NCBI GenBank assembly: GCA_019722365.1
Contig: JADFUC010002067.1
Coordinates: 50,500-114,499 of the forward strand
Direction: 5' to 3'
Length of the DNA stretch: 64,000 bases
From: Lithospermum erythrorhizon
Taxonomy: Eukaryota; Streptophyta; Magnoliopsida; Boraginales; Boraginaceae
Each line of letters begins with the position of its first letter. The first letter of the stretch is position 1. The translations under genes were made by a program, and so were the position numbers. This document shows positions 51,361-63,653 of the stretch, piece by piece. The notes beneath the pieces were generated by a model. That model had not been told where the DNA came from. It ran no database searches and saw only the letters and a list, made by a program, of their open reading frames with translations.

Positions 51361-51418
51361 CAATATTTTTGATAATTTTCATAATAAAGTAACAATCTTC
51401 CGAGGTTTTTGAAGAAAA

Positions 51419-52408
51419 TTACTATGGATATATGAGGCAAATACAAACTACAGTTCCGTGGATCTTTAAAGCGCATACTACATTATTTATATAAAAACAT
51501 ATAATTAAATTATATGAACAGAGGGACTTACAAGCAAAATGAGTAAATTCCAATTAAAAATCTATTGACGCTTCAAATTCACAACGTGAATTTGATCTCC
51601 CTTCCTTGTTGTAATACACTCGTATGATATCTCTAGTTAGTCCACACTGTGAGGGGTCAATCAAGAACTAATCTTTATGCTAGTAAACAAGGATGAACAA
51701 ACCAGAAAAACCCCAAAATTCCTTGGGAGAATTTCGCCAAAGAGTGGGGGCGAAGCAATAGGTTTTTTGGTGAAGTGCTTACAAACTTACGATGAAATCC
51801 TAAAGTTTGCTTATATGTGGCCAGTTAAACAAGCCACTCCATAAGCAACCCAAGTAAGATACTGACTGCTAACTCTATTAGTTCTAAGACACTAATGAGT
51901 TGCTAATTTGAAGTCAATTTATTTAATTGCTTAATTAAATAGTAATGAAGTCAATATCAATAATCTTTTCAAGTTATCGATAAATACTTAAATTACTTCG
52001 AACCAATTAAATAACTATTTAATTGATTCTATTTTGTTCAATCGATATTCTACATAAATGTAGAATTTTACCGAGAAATACATTTCTCAATTATATAGTT
52101 CTCTTTAATTTCATACATGAAATATAACTCAACGCCACCGTGATGCTAAGTGACCTTCTAGGCTCGGATAATAAGAAGTTGTATAATAATAATAATTGAC
52201 CAATTACTATTATTATAACGACACGAAGAAGATCTAGCAATCGTCATAACCCCTAAATTATCATGAGAACCTGCCACTAGTAATATACCATTACTAAGGT
52301 GAACACTAAGTTCCAAAGAATCATATTTAACCAACCCGGTAAATGAATCGGATACACAATTGTCGCAACGGCACAATAAAAGTGGAATCAATTTCATTGA
52401 TTTCCAAC
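51419..52408 (-). repeat. 3' LTR of element D
   Basis: The minus strand starts TGTTGGAAATCAATGAAATT at 52408 and ends near the tactatgga block at 51419-51427, which aligns with tagtatgga at the end of the solo LTR. The 0.99-kb length matches the 0.98-kb solo copy. Confidence 0.8.
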
Positions 52409-53249
52409 ACTTTAATTTTGCCCTTGGACGACACTTACACCTTTATCGCTACGATCTTTAGTCGTAGGCTAACCATAAGAAGTGTGTCATGAAACACCTA
52501 CAACTTTCTTCACTCGAGTATGAACTCGAATAGTTATTTATGGCGCCCCATAAACCAATCAAGCATCAATCAAGTATGTAGGCTCCGAGATATTCCTTGT
52601 ATATCAAGGACGGATAAATCCCTCCCAATATATCAACATCTATCGTTATACTCACTGTGTGACCCAACATATGCCGTTATGATCCCCGCTTAAGGTAGAC
52701 GTTAGGTCATAGTCAAAGTACAGAGCTTATATAACACAGATAGTTATATATCGTAGGTCTAAGAATTGTCGAACCTAAAATTCTAAACAAATATCATAGG
52801 ACACAAATATACATATCTTCTATGAATTCGTTTCGGTCATGCCAGCCCCCGCCACCGTGACCGGCAGCCCCACGGTATCGATCTATTCCTCGCAGTTAAC
52901 GCGGATCAATCTTGATCACTAATCAAAAACACCATGTTAGTCATATAACGCTTGTCGCCTAACTATCAAAGATTCGACTGTTGCCTTGGGGCTATCCTAT
53001 GTTTCTAGGCTTGAAGAGTATAATCAACAATTCATGTTGCCTCTCTCTAGAAACATAGACTAACCTAGTGGATTTAACTTCTTCACTCATCGAGGATAAT
53101 ACTACATGTATGTTATATGTAAATTCAAACAGTAAGTCATAGCAAACAAATATATTAAAATATAAGAAGCAATAATATTCAAATATTTGTTCACAACACA
53201 ATAGATACATGCATCACCTCACTTGGTCCATCACCACCATGGTCTAAGA

Positions 53250-53740
53250 CCTATGTTCGTGATGCTCATCATGCTTTGCCTGACTTAGTGGTTTAGTAGC
53301 GGGCCTACGATTGGCCTCTGTTTCTACTTTACATACTTCGATATTACATCTACTAAGCATATCTCTAATTAGGTGATACTTTCTAGGTACGTGTTTGGAT
53401 TTTTGATGTGCTCGGGTTCCTTAGCTTGAGTTATCGCCTCGCAGTATTGTCACAAAGCAACCTTAATCGTCCCTCAACGTTAGGTACGTTCACACTCAAG
53501 TTCGGTCACGAACTTCTTTATCCAACATGTTTTTACGCTTCAGACGCCGCGATGTACTCAGATTCTCTGGTAGAATCCGCAACAAGACTGCTTGGGAACC
53601 TCCAAGATACCGGCCCAATCGTTGAGACAAAATACATACCCAGATCGGGAATCCATCGTCAGTTCTCGGCTGGGCTTGAAAACTAGCGTCGGTGTACCTC
53701 ATCGCTAACTCCTCATCTCCACCATATACCAAGAAAGTAT
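53250..53740 (-). pseudogene. copia RNase H (element D)
   Basis: Minus reading across frames starts MRYTDASFQAQPRTDDGFPI, then SLVADSTRESEYIAASEA, KKFVTELE and CDNTA. Near 53430-53300 it gives a shifted KEP..HQKSKHV..KYHLIRDM stretch and a TKPL end. This is the complete order of copia RNase H (Y.D.DWA....R.STSGY, ADST.EAEY.A, CDN..A, KEPR...SKHI...YH.IR). It differs clearly from the copy in element C, so it represents a separate element. Confidence 0.85.
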
Positions 53741-54149
53741 CTTAGTTCTCCTGATACTTCAAGATGACTTCCATCGCAATCCAAAGGCTTTCACCTCGGA
53801 TTAGCTTGGTATCTATCGTTACACTTAAAGGCATACACACACGTGCTCCAAATAAGACAACATGGCATACATGATCGATCCTATAGTCGGAAGATAAGGC
53901 ATGCTCCTTCTTATTCTGCTCAACTTCAAAGACTAGTAGCGGGACACCTTGCTCTGCCGAGTTGAACTCCATGTCTCATGGGGGAGATTACCCTTCTGAA
54001 TTACTCATGGCCGAACCTTTGCAGTACCTTATTCACATATATCCCGACAAAGTCCAACTGCCTCCCCCTCGGCTCAATCCCGCGGATCTTTATTCCAAGT
54101 ATATATCAGGCTTCGCCTTCTAAGTCCTTCCATTGAGAAACATTTGCAC

Positions 54150-54375
54150 AGCCTAATCCTTGGATCGAAAGAAGAATTCCACGCGAGCCTAATGATAAGT
54201 ATGTCATCTACATAGACTATGAATGATGCTATAATCCCCACTTACCTTCTTGTATACACAAGATTCTTTTTCTTCGCTTCTAATAACCAAACCTTTGATC
54301 GATTCATCAAAACGTAGATTCCAATCGCGAGATACCGCTTGACCATAAATGGACTTTGCAACTTGCATACCTTCA
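54150..54375 (-). pseudogene. copia reverse transcriptase fragment (element D)
   Basis: Minus reading near 54365-54300 gives AKSIYGQAVSRDWNLRFDES, then ESCVYKKVSGDYSII. Slightly shifted, a LCR-stop-HTY stretch sits where LYVDDILLI should be. It matches the copia RT block HKSIYGLKQASRSWN...CVYKK..... LYVDD. Plus frames over this stretch (54339-54650) are shadows. Confidence 0.8.
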
Positions 54376-54810
54376 GTCTTTTAGGACATGCAAAGCCCGG
54401 AGGTTACCATGTACACATCTTCCTCTCTACCCCATTCAGAGCGATTTTACATCCATTTGCCAGTTTCATAGTCATGAAATGCAAAAGAATGGCGAAGATT
54501 ATCCGGATGGATTTAAGCATAGCCACCGGGCGAGTAAGCCAGTCTATAGTCCATCTCTGCAACTGTTTGAAACCTTTCTCGCTACAAGTCTATAGTTTCT
54601 TTGAAAATATCAACGCTTCCGCCTTTATCATGTTTCTTCTACATCATTGATATTCACAGGCGGCACCTACTGTGTCCAACAAGGACCAAACCTCGCTTAA
54701 AGCGGTTAGAATCCATCTGCATTGCATGGTTATTTTGCCATTTGTCGCAAGATTCTTATATTCATTGCTTCTTTGTAAGAAGTGGGCTCGCTACTCTAAC
54801 GATGAAGTTT

Positions 54811-57190
54811 TGTCAATTAGTCCCAGACCTTGCTTTAATGACGGACTTAAACATTGATTTTATCATTCAACACATGCTTAAGGATTTATTCCATAGGCAT
54901 GTTAGAAAGGTGTTTGTCGGACGCAAAGTTGATATTGATATCAAACAAGCACAATATCAACACATTGAAGACAATGAATGAAGGTGCCTGTTTGACGCAG
55001 TCGATATCGAGCATCAAACAAGCACAATATCAAGGCATTAAGACAACAAGAAATGTCATGAGCTTCAAGGTGATTTTGCACGCTAAAATATTAGTGCAGG
55101 AGATAGAAGAAATCAACCATACAAAGCTTCTTAAAGTAGTTAATGGCGACGAAGAAGAAGATCGCCCAATCTACCGGTCATGAAAGGACCAAGAAGAAAG
55201 TTCACGAAGAATCAGATGTGAAGAGACGAGTCTTGGATGCAGTTCTAAGACAGGGGTAAAAGTTATGGCTTGAATCATTTCTTATTTTCCTTGATCTTGA
55301 TTGAAGTTCTTATTTGGGAGATATTTTTCAAATCATTTTTACTAAAAGACTTTAACTGTTTAATATTTTAAGGAATGTTTGTCAAAAGAAAAATATTTTG
55401 AAAATCTGAATTCTGTATAAAACTGCCCAATTCATTTTATTAGTGCTTGGAAGCTGAGGCCCAACGCTTTTTGAATCTGCCTGCAACCTGAGCCAGCAAC
55501 GGCAAGTCAAAATGCGATGAAAGTTTCTCAAGTTATCAGACCAACGAGACCTGTGGGTCTCACGAAACCCTATTTGATCCGAAGCGTTTTTGCTGTTTTT
55601 CTTCTATAGACCCCCATCGAGACCCAGGCTCTCATTTGTGTCTCTATGGGTGTCAAAACTAGTCATGGTCCGTTTTAATCTATTTTCTCAAATTCTCTTT
55701 AAATACCAAATCTTCAAACTCTTCCCCAATCTTTCCAAAACAATTTAAATGTTTTTATACTCATTTTCATTTTAAAACACCAAATCTCTCAAACACATGA
55801 GTTTTGAATTGTGATTTATCAAAGGTTTGCAGTTTGGTTTCAGGCTAAACCCTGAAATGAGAATGGGAAACTAAAGATATTCTAAGTTAAACATGAATGT
55901 CAAACGGGGTGTTTCAAGAGCTTCAAAGTTCTATCTACTCAATGCGAGCTGAACAAGCTTCACCTGTATTATTCACCAATGTAAGGAGTTATAAATTGTG
56001 CCAAATTAGAATCCCTTATTGTAGCCCATTGAGGTATACTTTAGATCGATAGAAAACAAGAATCTCTTATTCTATAAATAGGTCAGTCTCCATTGTTGGG
56101 ATTTGCCTCGCCACCAGGCCGAGGGTCCCGAGGCGCGGCGAGGCTTACTCAAGCTAGACCTGAGTGTATCGTTGCCAGTGTTGAGGCCGCTCAAGCAACA
56201 GGGACATAGAGTGCCTGGCAGGTGCAGGAGCCGCAGACCTCCACTTACTCGGGAAGCTGAATCCGGTGCGTCTCGGGTTTCAGCATTAACGAGGAGTTGT
56301 GAGCAAGCAGATGAAATCCCGGTCGAGGGTCAGTTCCTAACGAGGAGTTAGGGAGCTGAAACCTTAGGTGATTCCTTGGGTTCTTAGTGCCATTAACGAG
56401 AAGCCACAGCCAAGAGTCAGAGTCAAGGCCTGGGGCTTCACCAACATTTGAAGAAGTTACCATCTAGATTCTAGTGAAAGCCTGCCAGGAGCCTGGTCGG
56501 GATGTAGACATAACTCGTGGAAAAACACCGTGTCGAGTTTGCATCTTCTTTTCCTCATTTCTTTTACTTTATTGCACATATTATATATGGTGCTGACTGC
56601 TAGGATTCAATTATATGCTGGGCCATACGCTATTGAATATGTCGCATATAATCAATTATTGTGTTAAATCGATATGTCAAGTTTAATCGAGCTAAAAATA
56701 GAATATCCTATGTTGATTCCTTTAATTCAATATTCATGATTAGATAGTTTTTGATTTTAATCAATGAACTTAATTGTTATATATTCATAATCATCAAATC
56801 ATAATTAAACTTGCTATCAACATCTTAAACTCACCAAGATATCTTATGTATTGAATTGCTGTATGCTTAATGGGATCGCTAGATTGATCAATAAATACTT
56901 AATGACTTAATCAGATATGATGAATGAGCTTAATGTTAATATCGGGATCAAAATGAGTTTTGATGTTTTTTATTGCACATAATGACATTGCATCGCTTTA
57001 TCGCTTTCATCTTTTATCTAAAGATTCATTGAGGCGTTAATACTACTTTAGTCTGTTCCCATTTGTTTTACAAAACGCTAAAGCATTAACGTGAAACCCG
57101 AAATTCTAAAGTTTCAGATAGTTTTTAAAAAGCTGTCAATCCACCTCTAGTTCCTTATTCACCCCCCAAGTGACGCCATATAGGCTAAAT
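54811..57190 (+). repeat. 5' LTR of the SIRE-like element
   Basis: Starts TGTCAATTAGTCCCAGACC and ends ATATAGGCTAAAT, where the expected terminal CA has changed. It contains a direct duplication near its start (54909-54980 and 54982-55050, unit about 70 bp with gacgca, gatatcaaacaagcacaat-type text), present also in the other LTR. Frames at 54601-55183 and 56103-56351 are LTR translations. Confidence 0.85.
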
Positions 57191-57192
57191 GT

Positions 57193-57209
57193 TGGTATCG
57201 TAGCGGTCT
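57193..57209 (+). other. primer-binding site of the SIRE-like element
   Basis: tggtatcgtagcggtct begins two bases after the LTR and matches the plant initiator tRNA-Met complement (TGGTATCAGAGC...) except for two or three bases. Confidence 0.75.
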
Positions 57210-60200
57210 CTGCCATTTTGGGATTCAACCTGTGAGAGTCAAAGCTGGCATGATGACCAAATGTGCGACACTGCCTAACATGATTATATGTTTTAATTTG
57301 ATGTTAGAATCATGTTTAGTAATCTATACGTGTTATACGTGTTCGGAGATTTTATATGCCGGACATGTGCGACACCTCACACCACACACGCCACTGATTT
57401 ATATGTTTGGTCATGTTAAATGGACATTTCATGCCCTGAAGTTCGCCCAAATGTATTTGAAATTAAAATTATATTTTTAGGACTCAAACACTAACCTAAC
57501 GGACCCAAAAAAGAATCGGGTACCATGTTCTAAGTTGATTAATGCTTAGGTTGGTAAATGATGGTCAAGACGCGATCATGAATGCGATCAAGGAATTACG
57601 GTTTTATCTACACCATGCCTCGGATGGATCACAAAGATGAGTTTCAAAGTTGGTATATTTAAAATCGTTGGTTATTTTTAGAAGGAAGGTTCTTTGTGTT
57701 TGCGAGTGCTTAAATTTGTTAATTCATGTACTTTATGAATTGATTGTCTATTTTTTATAGACATGACTTTGATGCAAACTATGAACATATGCGAAGCACT
57801 TCGATTATCAGCTTGTATGAATTGGTTAGAAAGCAACAGTAAGCTGAAATGATTGAAAATACAACTCAGATGAAAAAAACATTTTCAAAACTCACTAAAA
57901 AGGCTGGTTCATGAAATTGAATCTAAATTTATATATGTTAATATATTTCTTGAATCTTGTCTACCTTTGATTGACATGTCGATTTGTTTAGCTTTTTAAT
58001 GCATGTTCATAATTTAAAATGCCTACATGTCATATGAAAAATGAAGAATGCCTAAATGCAAAAAATCAAGATTCCATGTGCCGATTGTAATATCTAATCG
58101 AGCTCGATGTTTGATATGCTCATTCCCGAGTCATTCACCCATTACGTTAACCGTGATTATTCTAAATTGGTTAAGATGAATCACTTATGCCTTAAATTGA
58201 TATTCTTAAATGCGATCATCATGAATGAAATGAATATGTTATGCTTTTTATGTGTATAAAAACATATTTCATAAAACTTGGGTTTATATGTGATTAGTGA
58301 TTGAAATAGGGCCTAATTGTGATATGACATCAATCCAAAAGGATCCATTGAATTGGATACCTATACTTCACTTGGAGCTTAAAATGTGTGCCCTACACGG
58401 ACTATGAAAAGGAGATGGCTTGGACGATTTGAGACTGGAACAGAAAAGCCCGGAGATAAACTCAAGACGCAGCCACGAATTATCTCTTGACATGGACTAA
58501 ACAACGAATGCACAAAAAAGAAAAATGGAATGCAAATCGGGCATTTCTTTCTAATTTTTTTTTTACTATTAATAAGGCTCGACGGCCTGTATTAGTCGTT
58601 GTTCTGAGATCTTCGAATGTGCTTATGTGTCAGATTTAAACCATATTAACTGAAATTATTTGACTTGCTTAAACTATCATTTTTCAAATATTTTGCTTGA
58701 TTTGGACAATTGCTATTTGTGTCTCTTTATAAATCTTGAAACTTAATATACTTGTTTAAAAACACACTTGGCTTATCTTCTATAACATATATATGAAAAT
58801 GAGTCTTTGATAAACCTACTTGAACTTGAATGATTATTGCTTATGAGTAGTTTTATCATGTGATTGCACATCCCTTTCAAGCGAATTGTATTTTCTTTTT
58901 AAATGGATGGTACAACTTAAAACTCTTGGATTGCATCATACTAAAAGTTTGATTTTAAAACGCTCTTTGTTCTTATCCCTCTCTCTAAATGCAATGTTAA
59001 TGCTTTGAAAAGGATTTCAAAATATGCTTAGATGCCTTGTGTTTTATAAGCCTTTTAGTATCCCATGACATATTTCAAGACTAATTTTACATGCGGCATG
59101 TCCTAGGGCGTATATCATGTGCAATACGGAAATGTATTTTTATTGATTTTCTAATTTTGCATGAACATGAGGCTTGGGCCTGTGAGTTCTAAAATTCCTC
59201 TCCGGCATGTAGTCTTGTGGATAGAAATGTTTCTCAGAGATGTTTCACATGTTCTTGTTTTCTACCCAAGTTAAAATATGCTTTCACTTTTCTTTGAACT
59301 TGAGTATATTTTGGTATTCTCTCCATGATTCTACATTCTTAAAATGTTATGCATGTTCTAGTCAATACTAAAGATTGAATGTTGAATTATTTATATGCAT
59401 TAGTCAGTGGTTATGTTCAGCTATTTAAAAATATTTAACAGCCCTATGCTGGAGTCAGACTCAAAAGACTTTGAATGTCTCCTAACTCATACGTGACTGA
59501 CACATATTTGTTGACCAAGTATATGTGTTCAAGCTAAAGCATGATTATAAAACCTTTTTAAAACTCTTAAGTGAAGTTACTTCAAGGTAACTTTCAAATA
59601 ACGGAGATATTCATTCTTGGGTTATGAAGAAATTTTGTATCGTATGCCCAGCTTTATATCAGGCACTTAATGCATGGGCCACAATTGATGCTTTAATTTG
59701 ACCTCATAATCCCGAACTTATCTTGTCAATCATGTTTTTATACTCTTATTTATTGCCCGATTACTGGATAAGAAACGTGGAGGGTCCTTTGGGGCTTAAA
59801 CTATTTTCCAATTGCTTTTTTCCGCTTTGTAAAAAGCTATTTCAACTCGAGCATTCTTTGATCTTCTAAGATATTGTAGTATGAATTTTTGTGCAACATT
59901 TTGTTTTAAGGAGAATGTGCAAAAGGTTTAAATGTGCATATGCCTATTATTTTGGGAAATTCTCGTCATCTCGCTGTATATGTTGTTTAAATGTATTTCT
60001 GATGACAATTGCTTCTAAATGCAATAATGGTTTTCGTGTTTTTATCTTTTCATTGGCTTGCACAAGATTAGTGGATTGTTTTTCATGATTTAAATTTTTT
60101 TTCCACTTGTACCTTACCTTTCGGTTTGGTACTTTTCAAACATGTGCTCAATATTGCTTTATATAATTGAAGATTAAAATTATTAACTTTTCCGCTCAAG

Positions 60201-61223
60201 ATATTTTTAAACTTTTCTTTAAACTTGAGTATTTGGAAGACAGATTGCCTAGACATGTCCTTTAATGGTATGTAAACTTTCTATTGAGAAAGTGGGAGTA
60301 GCTCTTTTACCTATCTTCGATAGTGGGGGAGTAATTCATTAAAGGTCTAACGTGTCCAAATCGCTTATCCTTGAGACATTGGATTATTAGTCCAACTTGT
60401 TTTAACAAAACCATTTACTTTACTTTCACTTTTCTTTAAGTTTTGTTAAAACCACTCTCAGTGATACAACATGATTTTAAATGTTGCCTAAAATGGTGAG
60501 TAATACACACCGCACATATCATCTTTGTTCCTAAATGAGCCCACCAAACTCAGATCGGTGACTCTTCTTGTTCAAGGTGATATTGTACTTGTTTCTTGTC
60601 ATTCCTAAGAGAACTTTTTGTTCTGAGGGACGACTAATAAAACTCATGATTGTTTGCTTTTCCCGATGATAACTTTGTTTGAGGGACTATCCTATTATTT
60701 ATTCTCTTTTGAGTTTTTAAACTTTTGATAATGCAGAATTGAAGTAATATTTTTATCATATGTCAATGTTCTTAAATTTATTTAGATGACATATGTTCGA
60801 CATCACTTGTTCAAATTTTTGCATCTTTTGGTTTGAACCATGAAAGTGGGATTATGTGTGATGTCGCATACACTTTATGGGCTATGCTTCATTGTATATC
60901 TTTTGCTTGTGTATGAAACCATGTTAATGTGCTTACATGTTTATATGTTTTTAACATGAGTTTCCTCTTTAACCATGTCTATTGCTTAATTTTTTCTAAT
61001 GAGACATGTGTTATATGGTATCCATTGTGCTTAGTATGTACCTTTTTGATGATTCAAAAAGGGGGAGAATGTTGTTGACGCTTATATGAGATACGCTTAC
61101 GCTAGTATGCTTAAATGTTTTATTTTATCTAGCATGTGGGCAGATAAAAGAACCACGCCCTTGTGCTTAACCTTTATATTAGTTATGGACATGCTAGCTT
61201 GGCATCAATGTTTTGTCATCATC
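57210..61223 (+). other. internal domain of the SIRE-like element, no coding recognised
   Basis: T-rich and low in G+C. The largest plus frames are 57232-57480 (82 codons) and 59891-60088 (65 codons), neither with a motif. At 61045-61060 the phrase gattcaaaaagggggagaat gives an internal polypurine tract of the sort found before the 3' LTR of Maximus/SIRE elements. This suggests that the 3' non-coding part was kept and gag-pol lost. Confidence 0.6.
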
Positions 61224-61236
61224 AAAAAAGGGGGGA
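61224..61236 (+). other. polypurine tract of the SIRE-like element
   Basis: A run of A then G (aaaaaagggggga) ends five bases before the right LTR start TTGACTACGAG. It is the presumed primer site for plus-strand DNA synthesis. Confidence 0.8.
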
Positions 61237-61241
61237 GCTAT

Positions 61242-63648
61242 TGACTACGAGTCCAGACACCTTGTTTTAATGATTTACTTAAATATTTGATTTACTATAT
61301 AACATATATGCTTAAGTGATGTATTTCATAGGTATGTTAGAAAGGTGTTTGTCGGACGCAAAGTTGACATTGATATCAAACAATACAATATCAACGAGAT
61401 TGAAGACAATGAATAGAAAGGTGCTTTGTCGGACGCAGTTGACATCGATATCAAACAAGTTAATAATATCGGGCGCATCAAGACAATGAAGAAACGTCAT
61501 GAGCTTCAAGGTGATTTGCAATGCCAGTAAAATATTAGTAATGGGGCGAGATAGAAGAAGAATCAACCATAAGAAGCTTCAAAGTGAAGAATACATGCGA
61601 AGAAGAAGATCGTCCAATCTACCGGGGTCATGAAAGGACCAAGCATAAAAAAACATTTAATCAAGATGTGTGAAGAGACGAGTCTTGATGCAAGCCAAGA
61701 TTAGGTAAAAGGCATTTGAATCTTACTTTACTTTTCTTTCCTTGATTCGATTGAAGTTCTTATTTGGGGAGATATTTCTTTTTCAAATCATTTTACTAAA
61801 AGATCTTAACCGTTTTCAATATTTTTAAGCATCAGCCATTAAAAAGAAAATATTTTGAAAAATCTTAATGTGTGTATAAACTGGCTCAATTCATTTTATT
61901 AAAAGGTTTGAAAGAGCTTTCCAACCCGCTTTTGAATCGCCTAAATCGAGCCATAACGGTCAGGAAATGCCATTTAAGTTTCTCGAAAATGCTTCATCAG
62001 ATTCAATCGAGACCTGTGGGTCTCGGCGAGGTCTCGATGATCCTAAGCGTTTTTTTGTCGTTGCTAGACCCCATCTGACCTAGGCTCGACGAGGTCTCGA
62101 TGGGTGTCAAAACCAGCCGCTTTTGTCCGTTTTAACTCCATGTCCCCACTTTAAATACCAAATCTTCCAAACTCTTCCCCAACTTTTCCCAAACAATTCT
62201 AAATGTTTTTATACTCATTTCTCATCTTTAAAACACCAAATCTCTCAAACACATGAGCTTTAATTGTGATTTATCAAAGAGTGAGTTTGGTTTGTGCTAA
62301 ACTTTGAAATGAGAACGTGGGAAACCAAAGAGTATTCAAGGTGTTTGATGAAATGCTCAAAACGGGAGCTCCAAGAGTTTTTAAAGTCTTATCTACTCAA
62401 TGTGCTAGAGTCAACAAGCTTCAATGTGTGACATTCACTCAATGTAAGGAGTTATAAATTGTGCCAAAATTGTAATCCTATTGTAGCTCATTGAGGAGCA
62501 TTTAGATTGGGATAAAACAAGAATCTCTATTCTATAAAAGAGATGTCTCCATTGCTAGGATTTGTTCTTCATACTGTGAAAGCCTGAAATGAGGCGTCAT
62601 GAGGCTTACTCAAGCTAGAATCGAGCAGATCGCTATAGTGTTGAGGCTAATGGCCGCCAATGCGACATAGAGTGCCTCGAGGTGTAGGAGCTGCATCTCC
62701 CACTGAATGGGCTGGAAAATCCTAGGTGCCCCTGCCCTTAGCGTACTAACGAGGAGTTAGGAGCAAGAGATGAAACTCGGTTGAGGCTCGGGTTCCTAAC
62801 GAGTTAGAGTTGAAATCCTTAGGGTGATTCCTTGGGTTCTTAGTGGTGCATTAACGAGAAGCATGAAGCAAGAGTTGTAAGTTGGTTTGGGCTTCACCAA
62901 CATTCAAAGAAGCCATCTAGTGGATTCTATCAAAGCTCTGGAAAGTAGAGCCTCGGGGTCGGACGAGATTAGCTTAACCTCGTGAAAACACCGTGCCTAT
63001 TTGCATCTTCTTTCCTACTCTTTACTTTATTGCACATATTATATATACGCTTAGAATCGCTAGGATTCAATTATATGCTAGCTTATACGCCTTTGGCCGG
63101 AATATGTCGGCATATAATTGAATTATTGTGTTAAATTGATATGTCAAGTTTAATCGAGCTAAAATAGAATATCCTATGTTGATCTTAATTCAATATTCAT
63201 GATTAGATGGGCTTTGATTTTGACCAATGAACTTAATTGTTATATTCGCATTCCATCAAATCATACTAAACTTTATCAAGAATATCTTAAACTCACCTAG
63301 TATATCTATGTATTAACTCGGTATGCTTATTAGATTGCTAGGATTGGACACAAATTATGAATGGACTTAATCGTATTATGCATGAATGAGCTTAATGTTA
63401 ATATTGATCAAATGAGTTTTGGATGTTTTATTGCACATAATGATTACTAGATCGCTTTATTGCTCTATCTTTTATCTAGCATTCATTCGAGCGTTAATAC
63501 TACTTAGTCTATTCCGCATTTGTTTTACAAATTGCTAAAGTCGTATTAACGGTGAAACTTGAATTAAAGTTTGTATAAGCCTAAAGCGGCTTCACCACCT
63601 CTTTAGTCCTTATTCACCCCCCCTCTAAGGACGTCATATAGGCTAACA
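61242..63648 (+). repeat. 3' LTR of the SIRE-like element
   Basis: Starts TGACTACGAGTCCAGACACC and ends ATATAGGCTAACA. It aligns with the left LTR throughout, including the duplicated segment (61343-61412 and 61423-61495), gtgggtctc blocks, taacgaggagtta blocks and gggattc-type ends. Differences are dominated by short clustered indels. Confidence 0.85.
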
Positions 63649-63653
63649 AGCTT

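Larger units (their letters stand above)
54811..63648 (+). mobile_element. large non-coding LTR element resembling Maximus/SIRE, inserted in element D
   Basis: LTRs of 2.38 kb (54811-57190) and 2.41 kb (61242-63648) flank a 4.05-kb interior. After the left LTR comes tTGGTATCgtAGCGGTCT, a tRNA-Met primer-binding site. Before the right LTR lies AAAAAAGGGGGGAG. The flanks agttt and agctt are a 5-bp target duplication with one change, and element D coding continues on both sides. Both LTRs end in ttattcacccccc and catataggctaa, a feature of Maximus/SIRE-type copia LTRs. The interior is T-rich, has no frame over 82 codons, and I see no gag or pol motif. Mobilisation would need proteins from another element. 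Confidence 0.85.

Noticed and set aside
54339..55183. Overlapping plus-strand frames of 60-126 codons
   Set aside because: The left ones are shadows of the minus-strand copia RT, and the right ones translate the SIRE-like LTR.
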